Shown piece after piece: positions 44,485 through 55,030 of a stretch of DNA of 64,000 nt. This stretch comes from Cyclaneusma minus (Eukaryota > Ascomycota > Leotiomycetes > Marthamycetales > Marthamycetaceae). The notes under the pieces were generated by a model. That model saw only the letters and a program-made list of their open reading frames with translations. It had not been told where the DNA came from and made no database searches. The position numbers and the translations under genes were made by a program. Location: the NCBI GenBank assembly GCA_037179335.1, contig JAKZHN010000005.1, positions 496,001 through 560,000 of the forward strand. Direction: 5' to 3'. Positions within the stretch are counted from its first letter, which is position 1. Every line of letters starts with the position of its first letter.

Positions 44485-47400
44485 ATGAACAGACTTCCGG
44501 ATAGCGAGTCGCGTCAGCGCACGGAACTCGAGCTATCTAATGAGACAAAATCTACCTCAATCTCAACTTCTGAGTTGAAGCAGACGGGAAGCCTGAGAAC
44601 AGAAACGACTATGTCATCCTCTTCTGCCGCCACAAGAAGCATTAAGAAGAGCAAGAGCACCAAATCAGGCAACATCACTACCTCGGCGACGACTGAAGCA
44701 TTCCAGGATGTCTCCAACACTGCGGCTATACTTGACGGCGACGATGAGAACAGTGCCGACTCCTCGAGTGATGAAGGGATTTCTTCCTGGATGGCTGATA
44801 TGAAGCGGCACACCAAGCAGATGAATAGACGTCTCCGACACCTGGAAGCGAAACTAACGGAAGACAGAGAGTCCTCCGCCGTAGGAAAGTCGGGCGTCTC
44901 CGAAGATGACTTTCAACCACCGGCTGAACTGATACCTGACGTCCGCGCATCTTCTTGGCTAGATCCGAGGACTCTCAAGACCACTCACTGCCTGGAGACT
45001 TTCTACAGAGAGCCCGAAGAAGAGTACGCAATGTTGAATGGACGCCCCTTGCACGATATTGTCCAATCGAGAGATGGATTCAGTGCTCCTAGGGTGCCAC
45101 CGAAAGCCGACCACTACAAGAATCTGACAAGAATCCGGATTTCCTCTCGACTCTTGAGGAAGGAGCTGGAAAAGGTTATAGGTTTCAATCTCCGCCCACT
45201 GGATCGAGAAATATTGGCCCCCTTCAAGCCATTTGTGCTGTTTGAGGAGCAGATAAGAGATCATCAACAGACTCTGATCAGAGACCTAGAGAGGCTCACA
45301 AGCGACCAGTCAAGTCTAGTAAGTTGTTTAGGCTCATCTATCTTTCATACTTATGTGATATTGATGACTTTCCAGCTAGAAGCTCCATCGGCAGAAGCGA
45401 AGCAAAGTCCGAACACTTCACAATGGGAAGATCCCGCCATGGAAGCGCAGACGGTCGCAAAGCATACGGACGAAGCTATCACGAGGCCAAGACAGATCCA
45501 GCACCGGTCTTCCCTTACCTCTGCGCTGCATTTTCGAAATCCAGCCGGTGCCGATTTGGGTGCACCTATCTTCCTTGACCCAGGGCAAGAAGCAGATGTC
45601 CTTGAGAATGAGGAACATCTCGTTGCTCAGGATATTTCATGTTTAATGCGACGCCTCGATGTCACTCGACAACAAGCTGTACTCGCGCTTTCCGAAGAAT
45701 TTGGACACTACGGACACGCCAAGGAAGCTCTCGCAGACCAGAGAAAGCTTACTCCAGAAGAGAAAAAAATACTCGACAGAAACGCCGATATTGCTGATCT
45801 GATGATCCTGAACCAGGAATGGAAGGCCGTCGTAAGAATGTTGGAACATGAGCTTGCTGATGAGATAAAAGCTATGAAAGCTGTTCGAGAGGGTCAAGTG
45901 CAGAAAGTCGCCTTCCACAACTTGTCATATCTTTTTGAACCCGGCAAACTTGTCTTAGCCTCGGAAGATCGACAACTACTGGCCATGCGAGTGGTTTCTG
46001 TGACAGGAGGTCGGAGACTTTTGAAGAACGTCAGACTTCCACCTCCGCCTCGCGACGGGTTAGAGATGGCAGTGCGAGGCCGACAAGCTTTGAAAAGGGC
46101 AAGACAACGGAGGAACTTTCCATCGCCTAAGGACTGGGAACAGGTCGCACCAGACTCTATGCCTCACCACCCAGAGAGCTTTAGCGAGCTAAAAATCGAC
46201 TGCTATTACTTGGACTTCAATGGCACAGATTTTGGACCAGTTCAGCGAACCTTCTCGGTCAAGCGATACGATGGCGAGGAGATGATCAAGATGCTTCCAG
46301 TGTACCCCATTGACTTTCATGCCAACAACGACGAGATACGAGAGAAGCTGCTTGCGCGGGGCAACAAGTTTCTTGAAATGTGCCCTGTCGGTGACGTCTC
46401 TCATGCCCACAAGTTCTATGAAGGACTCAGCTTCGATGACCCCCCTGAAGAAGTAGAAAGCCAAGTCATCATTGACTGTGGCAGCGCAGCACGAGTCCCG
46501 CCGGGTACGACTCCACCCGGTAAGGAATGGGTACCCAGCCTCGGCTTGACAGGGGCGTCGAAACCCGATGAGCGAGAGACTACTGAGATGTTCGATCTTC
46601 GAATCGGCACACCTGGGTGTGAGTGTCTTGCATGCAAGAAGTTGAAACACGTGCCTGGAGCAGTACCTGGAGGGTTGAAATCGCCGATATTCAATGATCA
46701 TCGCATAGACGAAAAACGAAGTCGGGAATTTCTCGTCAAACAGGGCTTGCTTATAGAACCTCTGCGTAAGGCTTCTCAATTAGAGAACGATGACAAGATA
46801 CTATTGCCTTACCGAGTGTTTGGATTTGTACTCCGAACCAGAAAATGGGGTAAGTCTTCTGATCGCCCAGAGCATTATTGGTAGTTGACGTCAATAGCAC
46901 GCCTTGAACTAGACATGGTCGTCGACGTTACCTTCGAGCAAGACAATTTCGACAAGTTGGTCTTGCCAAAAGGCTATGCGGATATGGTCCAGGCAATGGT
47001 GCAGACGCACTTCGATGGAAAGTCGAAAAAGAAGACCAAACACCATGCGGACCTCGTGCGTGGCAAAGGAAAGGGCCTAATAATTCTCCTCCATGGGCCA
47101 CCAGGAGTCGGAAAGACCTCGACAGCGGAATGTGTCGCCGACCATACGAGAAGGCCTCTATTCCCCATCACTTGCGGCGATATTGGAGAAACGGCAGAGC
47201 AGGTGGAAAAGAATCTTGCTGCATGCTTCACCATGGCTCAAAGATGGGGATGCATTTTATTACTCGATGAAGCTGACGTGTTCCTTGCCAAACGAAGCAA
47301 AACTGATCTCCGAAGGAACGCTCTTGTTTCAGGTAGGATATATCCAATCGCTTGGCGATACATGGCTAAGCAATTATCACAGTCTTCCTTAGAGTACTGG

Positions 47401-48096
47401 AATATTACGCTGGTATCCTTTTCTTGACAACTAACAGAGTGGGTACGTTTGACGAAGCGTTCAAGTCTCGCATTCATATAAGCTTAGGCTACCCGGTTCT
47501 CAACGAAAAATCAAGCCTTGAAGTATGGCAGACGAATCTGGACAGAGTCAAAGACAAAAAGACAGAACTGAATCTTGAAGTCGATGAAAAGAGTATCATG
47601 AAATACGCCCAAAAGCACTGGGAGACGGCAATGAAAGAGAACAGTGGAATCTGGAATGGACGTCAAATTCGCAACGGTAATACCAAAAGATGCTCCTCAA
47701 ATACTTTCTTTGTGCTAATTTTTATGCAAAGCTTTCCAAACAGCCATCGCCCTCGCTCAATGGGAGAAGCGAAAAGAAAAGCAAGGCGAAGACGGGCCAG
47801 CAGTCTTGACGAAGAATCACTTCAGAAAGGTCTCGAAAGTCTCCAATAAGTTTGACAAGTATCTCCAGAAGACCTGGGGTGGCCCGACGGAGCATGAACA
47901 GGCCTTGACGGAGCAGCTGCGTTGGGATGAGGGTCGTGTTGCCCCCCGCGATGAATATCCACCGAACAGGTCATCTCTCGTGAATGTCGCGAAGTTTGAA
48001 TCTTCCAAGGGTACGAAGAAGCACAAGAAAAAGAAGACCCCGGTACCAGAAAGCGAATCGGAGGACAGTGAAACAGAAAGCTCGGAGTCAGGATGA
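44485..48096 (+). CDS. AAA+ family ATPase with fungal N-terminal domain
   Basis: Exons 44485-45318, 45376-46849, 46898-47332, 47383-47676 and 47732-48096 join for 1,133 residues. The first intron is in frame and easily missed. Residues 1-120 are Ser/Thr-rich and disordered, followed by a coiled-coil-like stretch. The middle carries the N-terminal region usual in this fungal group (NLTRIRISSRLLRKELEKVI; later FSELKIDCYYLDFNGTDFGP). The single AAA module has Walker A LLHGPPGVGKTSTAE, Walker B CILLLDEADVFLAKR, sensor 1 LTTNRVGTFDEAFKSRI and an arginine-finger candidate in the same stretch. The C-terminus is basic, then acidic (KKHKKKKTPVPESESEDSE). This family is abundant in Pezizomycotina; its members have no well-established function. 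Its divergent DUF7708 neighbour may be a functional partner. Confidence 0.87.
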
Positions 48097-48895
48097 AGAT
48101 TCCTACCTGGCTTAGCTGGCTACCAACCAGCTCGACTTCTTGCGTAATTCCGCGCCCTCAACCTTCACATGTGGATCGGGAGATGAGTTATGAATCATGA
48201 AACAATTTTGGGTATTATGTCAGGTGGTAGTCATTTCCTAGGTAATAGCGAATACGAATTCCTGGCTTCTCTCTGCCGTTCCCGTCCTCGTGATGTGAGT
48301 TCTCGTGTGGCCAGTTCTTCAAAGGGCAACGGCTCGTAGCTGGCTTTTTTATGACGCTATGTTCGAAGCCATCAAACATGCTCTGCAACCTCTGCAAGAA
48401 CTACAGTGGAGAGAAAAAAGTCTACGGACACATGGATGGTTGGAGTCATTTTGAGCGATTTGCTCACTTAGATTTAGCGCATTTTGCCAACTGCTCCCAA
48501 CACAGAGGCTACTCTGTAGAGGCTTATTCAGGTGGCCGAACAGGAATAGGAGGCAGTTTCAAAGCAATACACAAACATAGACATTGAGCTCTACTATGCA
48601 GCACAGGTGTCAGACAGTCATCAAAGCCAATGGATGGTACACCAAATACTAGAATAGCTTTGAGTGACACCAATCATCCAACTGTACGTAGACGTTTTCC
48701 CCTTACTGTAATACAGTATGCGACAAAAGTCTGAAACCTCCTTCAAATGATTGGAAATATCCCCAGTGCTTAAGAGTTAAGGATATTCTCGAAGATCCCC
48801 AGAAATTAAGTGTATCCTCATAGACTAAGGATGTTCTTGAAGATTAAGACGCGCATCCAGGAAGAGGGTTCAGACTTTTGCCGTCCCACTGTACG
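48097..48895. other. Convergent intergenic spacer with repeat
   Basis: The 3' flanks of the AAA gene and the P450, with the 19-bp-type repeat tract at 48748-48850. No gene is supported. Confidence 0.45.
48748..48850. repeat. Degenerate 19-bp-type repeat, locus C
   Basis: Units such as ATGATTGGAAATATCCCCAG, AGTTAAGGATATTCTCGAAG and GACTAAGGATGTTCTTGAAG recur at about 20-40 bp. They are the same general type as the arrays at 16826 and 61716 but more diverged. Confidence 0.6.
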
Positions 48896-50745
48896 TTACA
48901 GACTGGATCCATCGACACAAATCCGTTTCCAAGCCAATCGAATCGAGTCAGGATCCCGCATACGCAACAGCAAGACCTGCTCACAGTCCTCCAAAACCCC
49001 TTTGACGCGTTCCTTGCCCATTTCCCGAGTTTCCCCTGCCTTCAAAACAACCTCGACGCGATGATTCTGCAGCAAGCAGGCGATCACAGCCGCAAATTTC
49101 ACCTGCGAGAATTTTTTGCCTGGGCAGTTCTGTGCCCCTTCGGACCAGGGGAAATAGGTGCCATTGCGAGGCTCGCAGAAATCTTCGGAGTCAAGTTGAG
49201 CGGCCAGATTAGCGGGCTGAGAAGTAGGTGGTGTTATGATCCATCGTGAGGGCTGCCAGGTAAGGGGGTCTTTCCAATAGGTTGGATGGACTTGCACGGC
49301 TAGTAGACTGGTCAGGACGGCGGTTTTGGGCGGGACGATGATGTTTCGTCCTCCAATTTGTAGTTCCTGGGGACAGTCGTTTGTCCACTTTGGTAGTGAT
49401 GGAATTGGAGGGTAGAGACGTAAAGTTTCGAGCTGAATGTAAGCGGTCAGCCATGAAAGTCAATGATCGAATAAGAGGATTGGGAGCTTACCAGCACAGC
49501 TCTGCATCTCTTCAGTTTGGGAAAAATCGACTCATAGTCCCAAGTTTCACTGCTATTATCCTGGACGACTTGTCTAAGCTCCTCGGCTACCCATTCTTGT
49601 ACCTCGGGATGCGCTGCAAGAAGTAGCACACTAAAGGCCAGAGTATTGGCTGTGGTATCGTGCCCAGCAAAGTTAATGACATAAATGTTTCCCAGAATCT
49701 CGCTGAGGGAAAGGCCCTGCGAGCTGGTTTCAGGCTCGTCTGCACCGAACTTGACTCGAGTCTCTTCTTTCTCATGCTGTCGTAATGCTCTCACAAATCC
49801 AGTCATGAGATTTCCTGTTCCAGGTTGGCCTTGGCTCAGCAATGATTGTTCCTTTTCCAGCATATTCATCATATATCTTCGGAAGTCTTCAGCTGCGTCC
49901 CCTATACGCTTCATTGACCGTGGCATGAACGGCAGCGACAAAAACTTAAGCGGAATGATCATCATGATGAAGGGATTGTCCAGCACAGTCTTGAGGGCAT
50001 CTCGATAATCCAGTGTGCCATCAGGGGTGGTTTCTTGGGAGCTGCGGAACTTGTAAGATTGTCGAAATCCTGTCGCAGCAAGGACATCCAGTGACAACAT
50101 TCGCGTATCCAGTCCAACTCCGGAGGCGCCAGCATCTCCACAGCGAGTCCACGACAAAAGCATGTCTCTAGTTTGGCTCAGAGACTCGCTCCAAACCAGA
50201 CTGTTTGTGTTCTCGTTGAAAGGTGCAGCAAGGATTTTCCTTTGCCTCTGCCAGGTGTGCAAATCCGCGGTAGCGACATTGGGACCATATACCTCCATCA
50301 TTTCTTGAGCAAACATCAGCATGTTTCTGATATACTAATATGGTCACTTACTATATAGTTGGTGCGGACGTGTGAACTCTGTTCTTCGAGCAAATATGTC
50401 GATAATAGCATCTGGGTCGGCAATGTTGAGATATATCTCCACAGGCGTTACAATCGCCCATGCTGGACCAAATCTCAAGTGCGATTCGGCTTTATCAAAG
50501 AAGTGCCAGCCTCTTCGTGCATACTTGCCGAAACTTCCAAAGTCGATGGGCAAGGAATCAAGTAAACGCCAAAACAATGGCGCCAGGAGTAGCCAAAAGA
50601 CGTTCATGTGATCAATGGGCTAGCGAAGAAGCGGCACTCCCATCGTTTGAGCTCGACGATAGTTGTTGTGCAGACAGATCCAGCTCTATGATGAGTAAAC
50701 GACAGTAAACGCCAGCAGAACCCCAGATATCAAGGTGAAGTTCAT
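48896..50745 (-). pseudogene. Cytochrome P450 with two in-frame stop codons in its N-terminal region
   Basis: The body is intact: exons to 50352, 50303-49492 and 49432-48896, with introns of 48 and 59 nt. The I-helix NFAGHDTTANT, the K-helix ETLRLYPPIPSLPKW and the haem-binding loop FPWSEGAQNCPGKKFS are all present. The membrane anchor should start at the ATG at 50745 (MNFTLISGVLLAFTVVYSS). That frame is broken by TAG at 50688-50686 and again by TAG at 50622-50620, where homologous P450s read R-x-P-I-D. Translation from the later ATG at 50607 would give 534 residues without an anchor. Both stops could come from CAG by C-to-T change at CpA, as RIP makes, but this is inference. A read-through or recently inactivated gene is equally possible. 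The substrate is unknown. Confidence 0.8.
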
Positions 50746-51126
50746 CTTGTCAACATCAGACGAGCGATGCTTCTGACCCAGGCTGGCTTGAGTTCCACTC
50801 TGTGATTTGAGGAACTAAGATTGTGAAGTTACAAAGCAAAGTTAAGAATTGGCTCAGTTTCCAGCCGAGAGTAACAAAGAATTAGCCGTTCGCGAGTGAG
50901 GCTGGTGTTGTGATGGCGCGAAGTGTTAGTTGCAGGGGTGTGTTGATTACTGTAACCAACAGATTCGACTCGCGGGGGTAAAGTGGCGGCTGTGCAGAAA
51001 GGCAGACTGCATGACTACCTCTTGGAATGATTCAAATAGCTCTGGATGTCTAAACCAGGGTGCCGGTAACATTGGCCTGCTCTTGGGTGATTTAACCCAG
51101 AAAAATCACTATTGACATCTTTCAAA
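50746..51126. promoter_or_regulatory. Divergent promoter of the decaying P450 and rhodopsin-domain genes
   Basis: 381 bp between the two presumed start codons. No clear element is visible. The head-to-head layout suggests the two were once co-regulated. Confidence 0.35.
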
Positions 51127-52079
51127 ATGACGTTCCCAAATGCCAATACCGGTGCTAGAGTCAACGGGCCGCTATTTCTTGTAAGTCGTTTATACCTGGT
51201 CTCTGAACGCGAGAATCTTGCTAAACTTACCTCGAGGGAACATTATGGGCAGGCCTAGCCATATCCTTTCTCTTCGTCATGTTCAGACTCACCGTTCGAA
51301 TCAAGTCTTCCGTCAGCTTTTCGCCGATGATTATTTCGTTATAGCAGCCTGCGCCATGTCATTAGCCAATGCAATCCTATGGCAAACCCAGCAAACTCGT
51401 TTATACGATCTCATCCGTCTCCAATTTGGAACAACTTTGTACACACCATCAGCGGAAGCTTACAGCTTATCTTTCAACAAGTATGTCATTGCTTTCAACA
51501 TTCTGTTTTATAGCAGCTGGTGGGCAGTGAAGCTCTCGTTTTTGGTGTTTTTCCGAAGCTCGCATTATACGCTATCTTCGGTCTCACAGTCTTCGTGATG
51601 ATCGTTTCCATAGTGCGAGTGACGCTGGTGGGTCCGGTTAACGCCAGTATTGCCAAAAATCAAGACATTACTTGGCTTTACTTTTGGAGTAACATCGAGA
51701 TATCTGTTTGTGAGTCTTCCCATTGCAATCTTCACCGATTTCTCACTTACAATTTCTCTCAGCCATCATAGTCTCTTGTCTGGCCTCTGTCCGTCAGATT
51801 TTCAGTCACCAACCATATACTCCCAACAGCAGATTCCTCGTTTCAAACCAAAGCACACAGGGTCGCTGGGGAATGCTCTCATCTTGGGGTTCCAACATCA
51901 TGGCCCTTTTTGCCAGGCCATCGAAGCAGGACTCGAAAGAAGATTTTCATTCCGCAAGATCATCAACACGGACAATTGCACTACCAGCAAGCGATGAAGA
52001 GCCTGTCGTTGTACCCATGGAGAGTGTTTATGTTGACGATGAGCCGGAGACTGCCATGGTCCGCGCGGACAGAAGTTGA
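51127..52079 (+). pseudogene. Rhodopsin-domain integral membrane protein, frameshifted and internally deleted
   Basis: The pieces match the fungal seven-helix rhodopsin-domain family, but they lie in different frames. After MTFPNANTGARVNGPLFL (51127-51180) and an intron, a first helix (GLAISFLFVMFRLTVRIKS) runs from about 51253. One base out of phase comes FRQLFADDYFVIAACAMSL and YSSWWAVKLSFLVFF (to about 51550). Then, out of phase again, KLALYAIFGLTVFVMIVSIVR and TWLYFWSNIEISV appear, joined by a good intron (acceptor ctctcag) to IIVSCLASVRQIF and a polar tail. The loop and helices expected between VKLSFLVFF and the sixth helix are missing, about 80 residues by family length. A splice choice at 51286 restores one frame but removes the first helix. 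I read it as a pseudogene. Confidence 0.65.
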
Positions 52080-52610
52080 GTTAGCCTTGGTCGGACGAAT
52101 AGATTAAGGGTATGCGGAGTATGAGTTGGGACCGGCTGGTCACGTCTTTCTATGCATCTCTGTTGGCGGGTAGTCAGACCTGGATATAAATACACGCTGG
52201 TTAGAGAGAATTTTCCACTGCAAGAGACTTAAGAGTTGAAAGGGGAACGCTCACCGGCTCCGAAGCCCCAGAGATATCATTCCTTCCTCTAGCCACTTGA
52301 AAGTTAAAACACAACCTAATGTTGAGTTTTGGGGACCAGAATGTGAATCTAGCCACATAAATTCGAACATAGTATGTTTCCTTGGTGGTAGTCTGCTTCA
52401 TCGACGTTCTCCAGTCCAAGTTGTGCAACCCGCGACCGGAGTCCGAGACTCCGAACCCTCGGCCCCGCCATACCCCGCCAAATCCAACCGCGTTCGCGAC
52501 CTCACCTCCAACAACCACGATAATTCCAAGGCCAGGCGCACCCTTCTCACGCGCCCAATCGCAGCCGAAATCCTCTCATCCACGATCTCCCTCACCACCA
52601 AACCTCCCCA
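52080..52610. other. Intergenic spacer and DAD3 leader
   Basis: Holds the 3' flank of the rhodopsin relic and the upstream region of DAD3, which is C-rich from 52430 on. Nothing else is seen. Confidence 0.4.
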
Positions 52611-53007
52611 ATGGCCGACCAATCCAACCTCGAAGCCTCCAATCTAGGCCTCGCCTCGCCGCTCAATGGCGCCGAAGAGCTATCGCCTTTAGAACAAGAC
52701 GTGCTGGACGAGTACGAGCGGTTAGCTGAGAACATGAAGAAGGTATGCTCGGTTCTCAAATCGCTTTCACCTTCGCCATGTCTCCTGGCATGAATTTCTG
52801 CGAACACATACTTTTTGGAGGAAGGACAGGAGCTAATTCTCGGGGAAGTTGGCAAGTCTGCTCGATAATATGGCTGGTATGCCGACGTCTGAGATACTGG
52901 ATGGATTGAGGCAGCTGGAAAGGAAGACGAGCTTGGTGTTTACGCTGCTGAAGGCGAGTGTGTATAGCATTGTGCTGCAGCAGGAGATTATGAGTGGGGA
53001 GCAGTGA
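52611..53007 (+). CDS. DAD3: DASH complex subunit Dad3
   Basis: Dad3 is a small subunit of the fungal DASH/Dam1 ring that ties kinetochores to microtubule plus ends. Exons 52611-52742 and 52849-53007 give 96 residues; the 106-nt intron has a GTATGC donor and an AAG acceptor. The key block LSPLEQDVLDEYERLAENMKK joins across the intron to LASLLDNMAGMPTSEILDGL, then RQLERKTSLVFTLLKASVYS and IVLQQE. This is the standard Dad3 sequence and length, largely helical. The raw plus-strand frame ends early in the intron, so unspliced it would look like a 60-codon fragment. Confidence 0.94.
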
Positions 53008-53288
53008 GAGCTGTCGTTCAGATGATGGAAGAGGGGGTGAAATGTGAATATTCGAGGCTTGAGGATGAAGCATGGTTGCTGCGTCTGCTTCACGGCGTTC
53101 AGGGGTGGGAGAGATACCAGGCGTCCGGATTCTTCGCATTCGAACACAAAAGAAGCTTGAAATGAAGAGTAGAGCACACCAGCTCAATGACTGGAGAATG
53201 CGGCTATGATTGGATGTACATTTGTAATGGTACACTTTATATACCGCGTAATACGATATGATACAGAACAGCCAGGCCTCCTCTCGAA

Positions 53289-54700
53289 CTAAGACGTCGT
53301 TGCAGTTTCGGCCCCTGCGCGGTGATCTCGCCCCCTGATTACATCCCGCATCTGATCTCCTCCGTAGTACACCTTCCGCACATCAACCAGCTTCCTTCCA
53401 AGGCCACGTGCGATCTCATCGGGTATACGCTGATTCACGAGACCCTCGAAGGTGGCTTTGACGACGTTCATCTTGTTGCGAGAGCGTGGTACTTTGGCGG
53501 AGAGGTCGTGGATTCCTGCCGCACGAGCCATTTCAAATATCAGTGGTTGGCAGCGGAGACCGTGGCCTGCTTATATGTTAGTCACTCGTCTAGAGTCAAT
53601 ATTCTGTGTTAAGACGTACCTGCTTTGCCATTCTTCAACTGAACGACGGTAGCAGAAACCTTGGTCTCTGTCTCACCGAAGATAGTTCGGTTCTCATAAC
53701 GAGGGATGGGCTTCATGTTGCGGATAGCATCCAGTCTCGCCTGAACCTGAGCTTCTTCCATTTCAGTCGCCTTCCCCTCGCCAATGCCCAGCCTTCCATT
53801 TCCATTACCAGCAATAGCCAGAATGTACATGCTCTGCATCTTGCCCAAACGCGTCTGGTTGACAACCCTATGTGACACCAGAATCTTGACATTGAGCTTG
53901 AACATGTCATTCACGGTCATGTTTATCTTCTTGCCCAACTTTGCATATTTCCCATCCGGGTCGCGCTGATCAAAAGTAGTCTTGGCATTGTCATATTCGC
54001 TGTCGAAGTCTGGCAGCCTAGGCAGATTCTCCGGCGGGTCTTGTCGTGATTCCCATGCCTCGATATTCGCGTCCTGCTGGAAATCGTATCTCTCCAACTC
54101 AGAGATGGCCAACTCTTTCTTCTCGAACTGCTCTACTGCCTCCTCGCCCTGCGTCTCGCGAATCTGCTCGCGAGCCGCAACCCATTCAGGGTCTTCCTCC
54201 TTCTCTTCGCGCTTCTTGGCAATTTGGCGCTCGAGATTGCCTAGCTCCTTGCCGAGTTCTTCCAACTCTGCATCCTTCTTCTCGTTCTCGCCGCGGTAGG
54301 CGTAGCGCGGATGTCGGTCGATCCATGGTCGGAGTTTGCTGAAATCATCGAGATATGGTATACTGAACGGGTCGTTGCGGATCTGGGCCTGAATGGCTAG
54401 ATCTTGGGGGTCAATGGCGTTTTCTCCCTCCTCGATGACCTCGAGCTGTTCGGCGGTGTATCTCTTGGCCAGAGCCTCCGTTTCCTCAGCGGTATATCGA
54501 CCGGAAATCACGCTCATGGGCGTGTCTTTAGGAAGACCCCATCGCTTTTTGATGTCCTCCTCTTTGATGCTCTTGTGTCGAGGTCGCCGCCGTTCGCAGA
54601 CATTGGGAGAGGCATGGAAATTTCGGCACTGGAATCGTGGGCGTGCTTTGGGGATTGCAGAGGCCGAGAAGAGGCATTGAGCCGGGCGTAAGATGCTCAT
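53289..54700 (-). CDS. MRPS5: Mitochondrial small-subunit ribosomal protein S5
   Basis: A component of the mitochondrial ribosomal small subunit. Exons 54700-53620 and 53566-53289 give 452 residues. The N-terminus (MSILRPAQCLFSASAIPKAR, then NFHASP) is a mitochondrial presequence; the frame stays open further upstream but only from non-ATG codons, so 54700 is the best start. A long charged helical region (ELEELGKELGNLERQIAKKR and on) is typical of fungal mitochondrial S5. The S5 domain core is MTVNDMFKLNVKILVSHRVV, then TRLGKMQSMYILAIAGNGNG. After the 53-nt intron comes GHGLRCQPLIFEMARAAGI and the DLSAKVPRSRN motif. It is divergent from TRM2. Confidence 0.94.
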
Positions 54701-55030
54701 GTCTGGTGCATCAAGCTTCTGCCCCTCTACCGCGCCTTTCGAGTGACTGTCGCTGCAAATTGCGCTAGAGTGGCTGTCGAGATAGAGTAGAATTGGCGAA
54801 ACATTGAAGCTCGGGCTCAACTTTTCTCCATTCCGAGATTCAGACTCGGATGGTGTGGGCAGAACCCAGTTTTCAAGCCCACACCCGTTGGGCGCGTAGC
54901 TAGCAATAATTATTTCCCGGACTGCACCCTGGTCCCTGGATAAAAAGTGCACTACGCAGCCTCAGCAAATGGTTTCTCGCGAATTACGCACCAGCTCCCA
55001 AAATATTCCAATCGACGATAATTCCTCTCC
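54701..55030. promoter_or_regulatory. Shared divergent promoter of mitochondrial S5 and TRM2
   Basis: 330 bp separate the start codons of the two genes, one encoding a mitochondrial ribosomal protein and the other a tRNA-modifying enzyme. No TATA box is evident. Confidence 0.45.

Noticed and set aside
50304..50351. A 25-nt intron in the P450 ending at the atatcag site
   Set aside because: It is too short and gives the wrong phase. The 48-nt intron ending at ctcaag restores the expected LYKMMEVYGPN sequence.
54701..54952. N-terminal extension of mitochondrial S5 in the open frame
   Set aside because: It starts with GTG. The ATG at 54700 begins a proper mitochondrial presequence.
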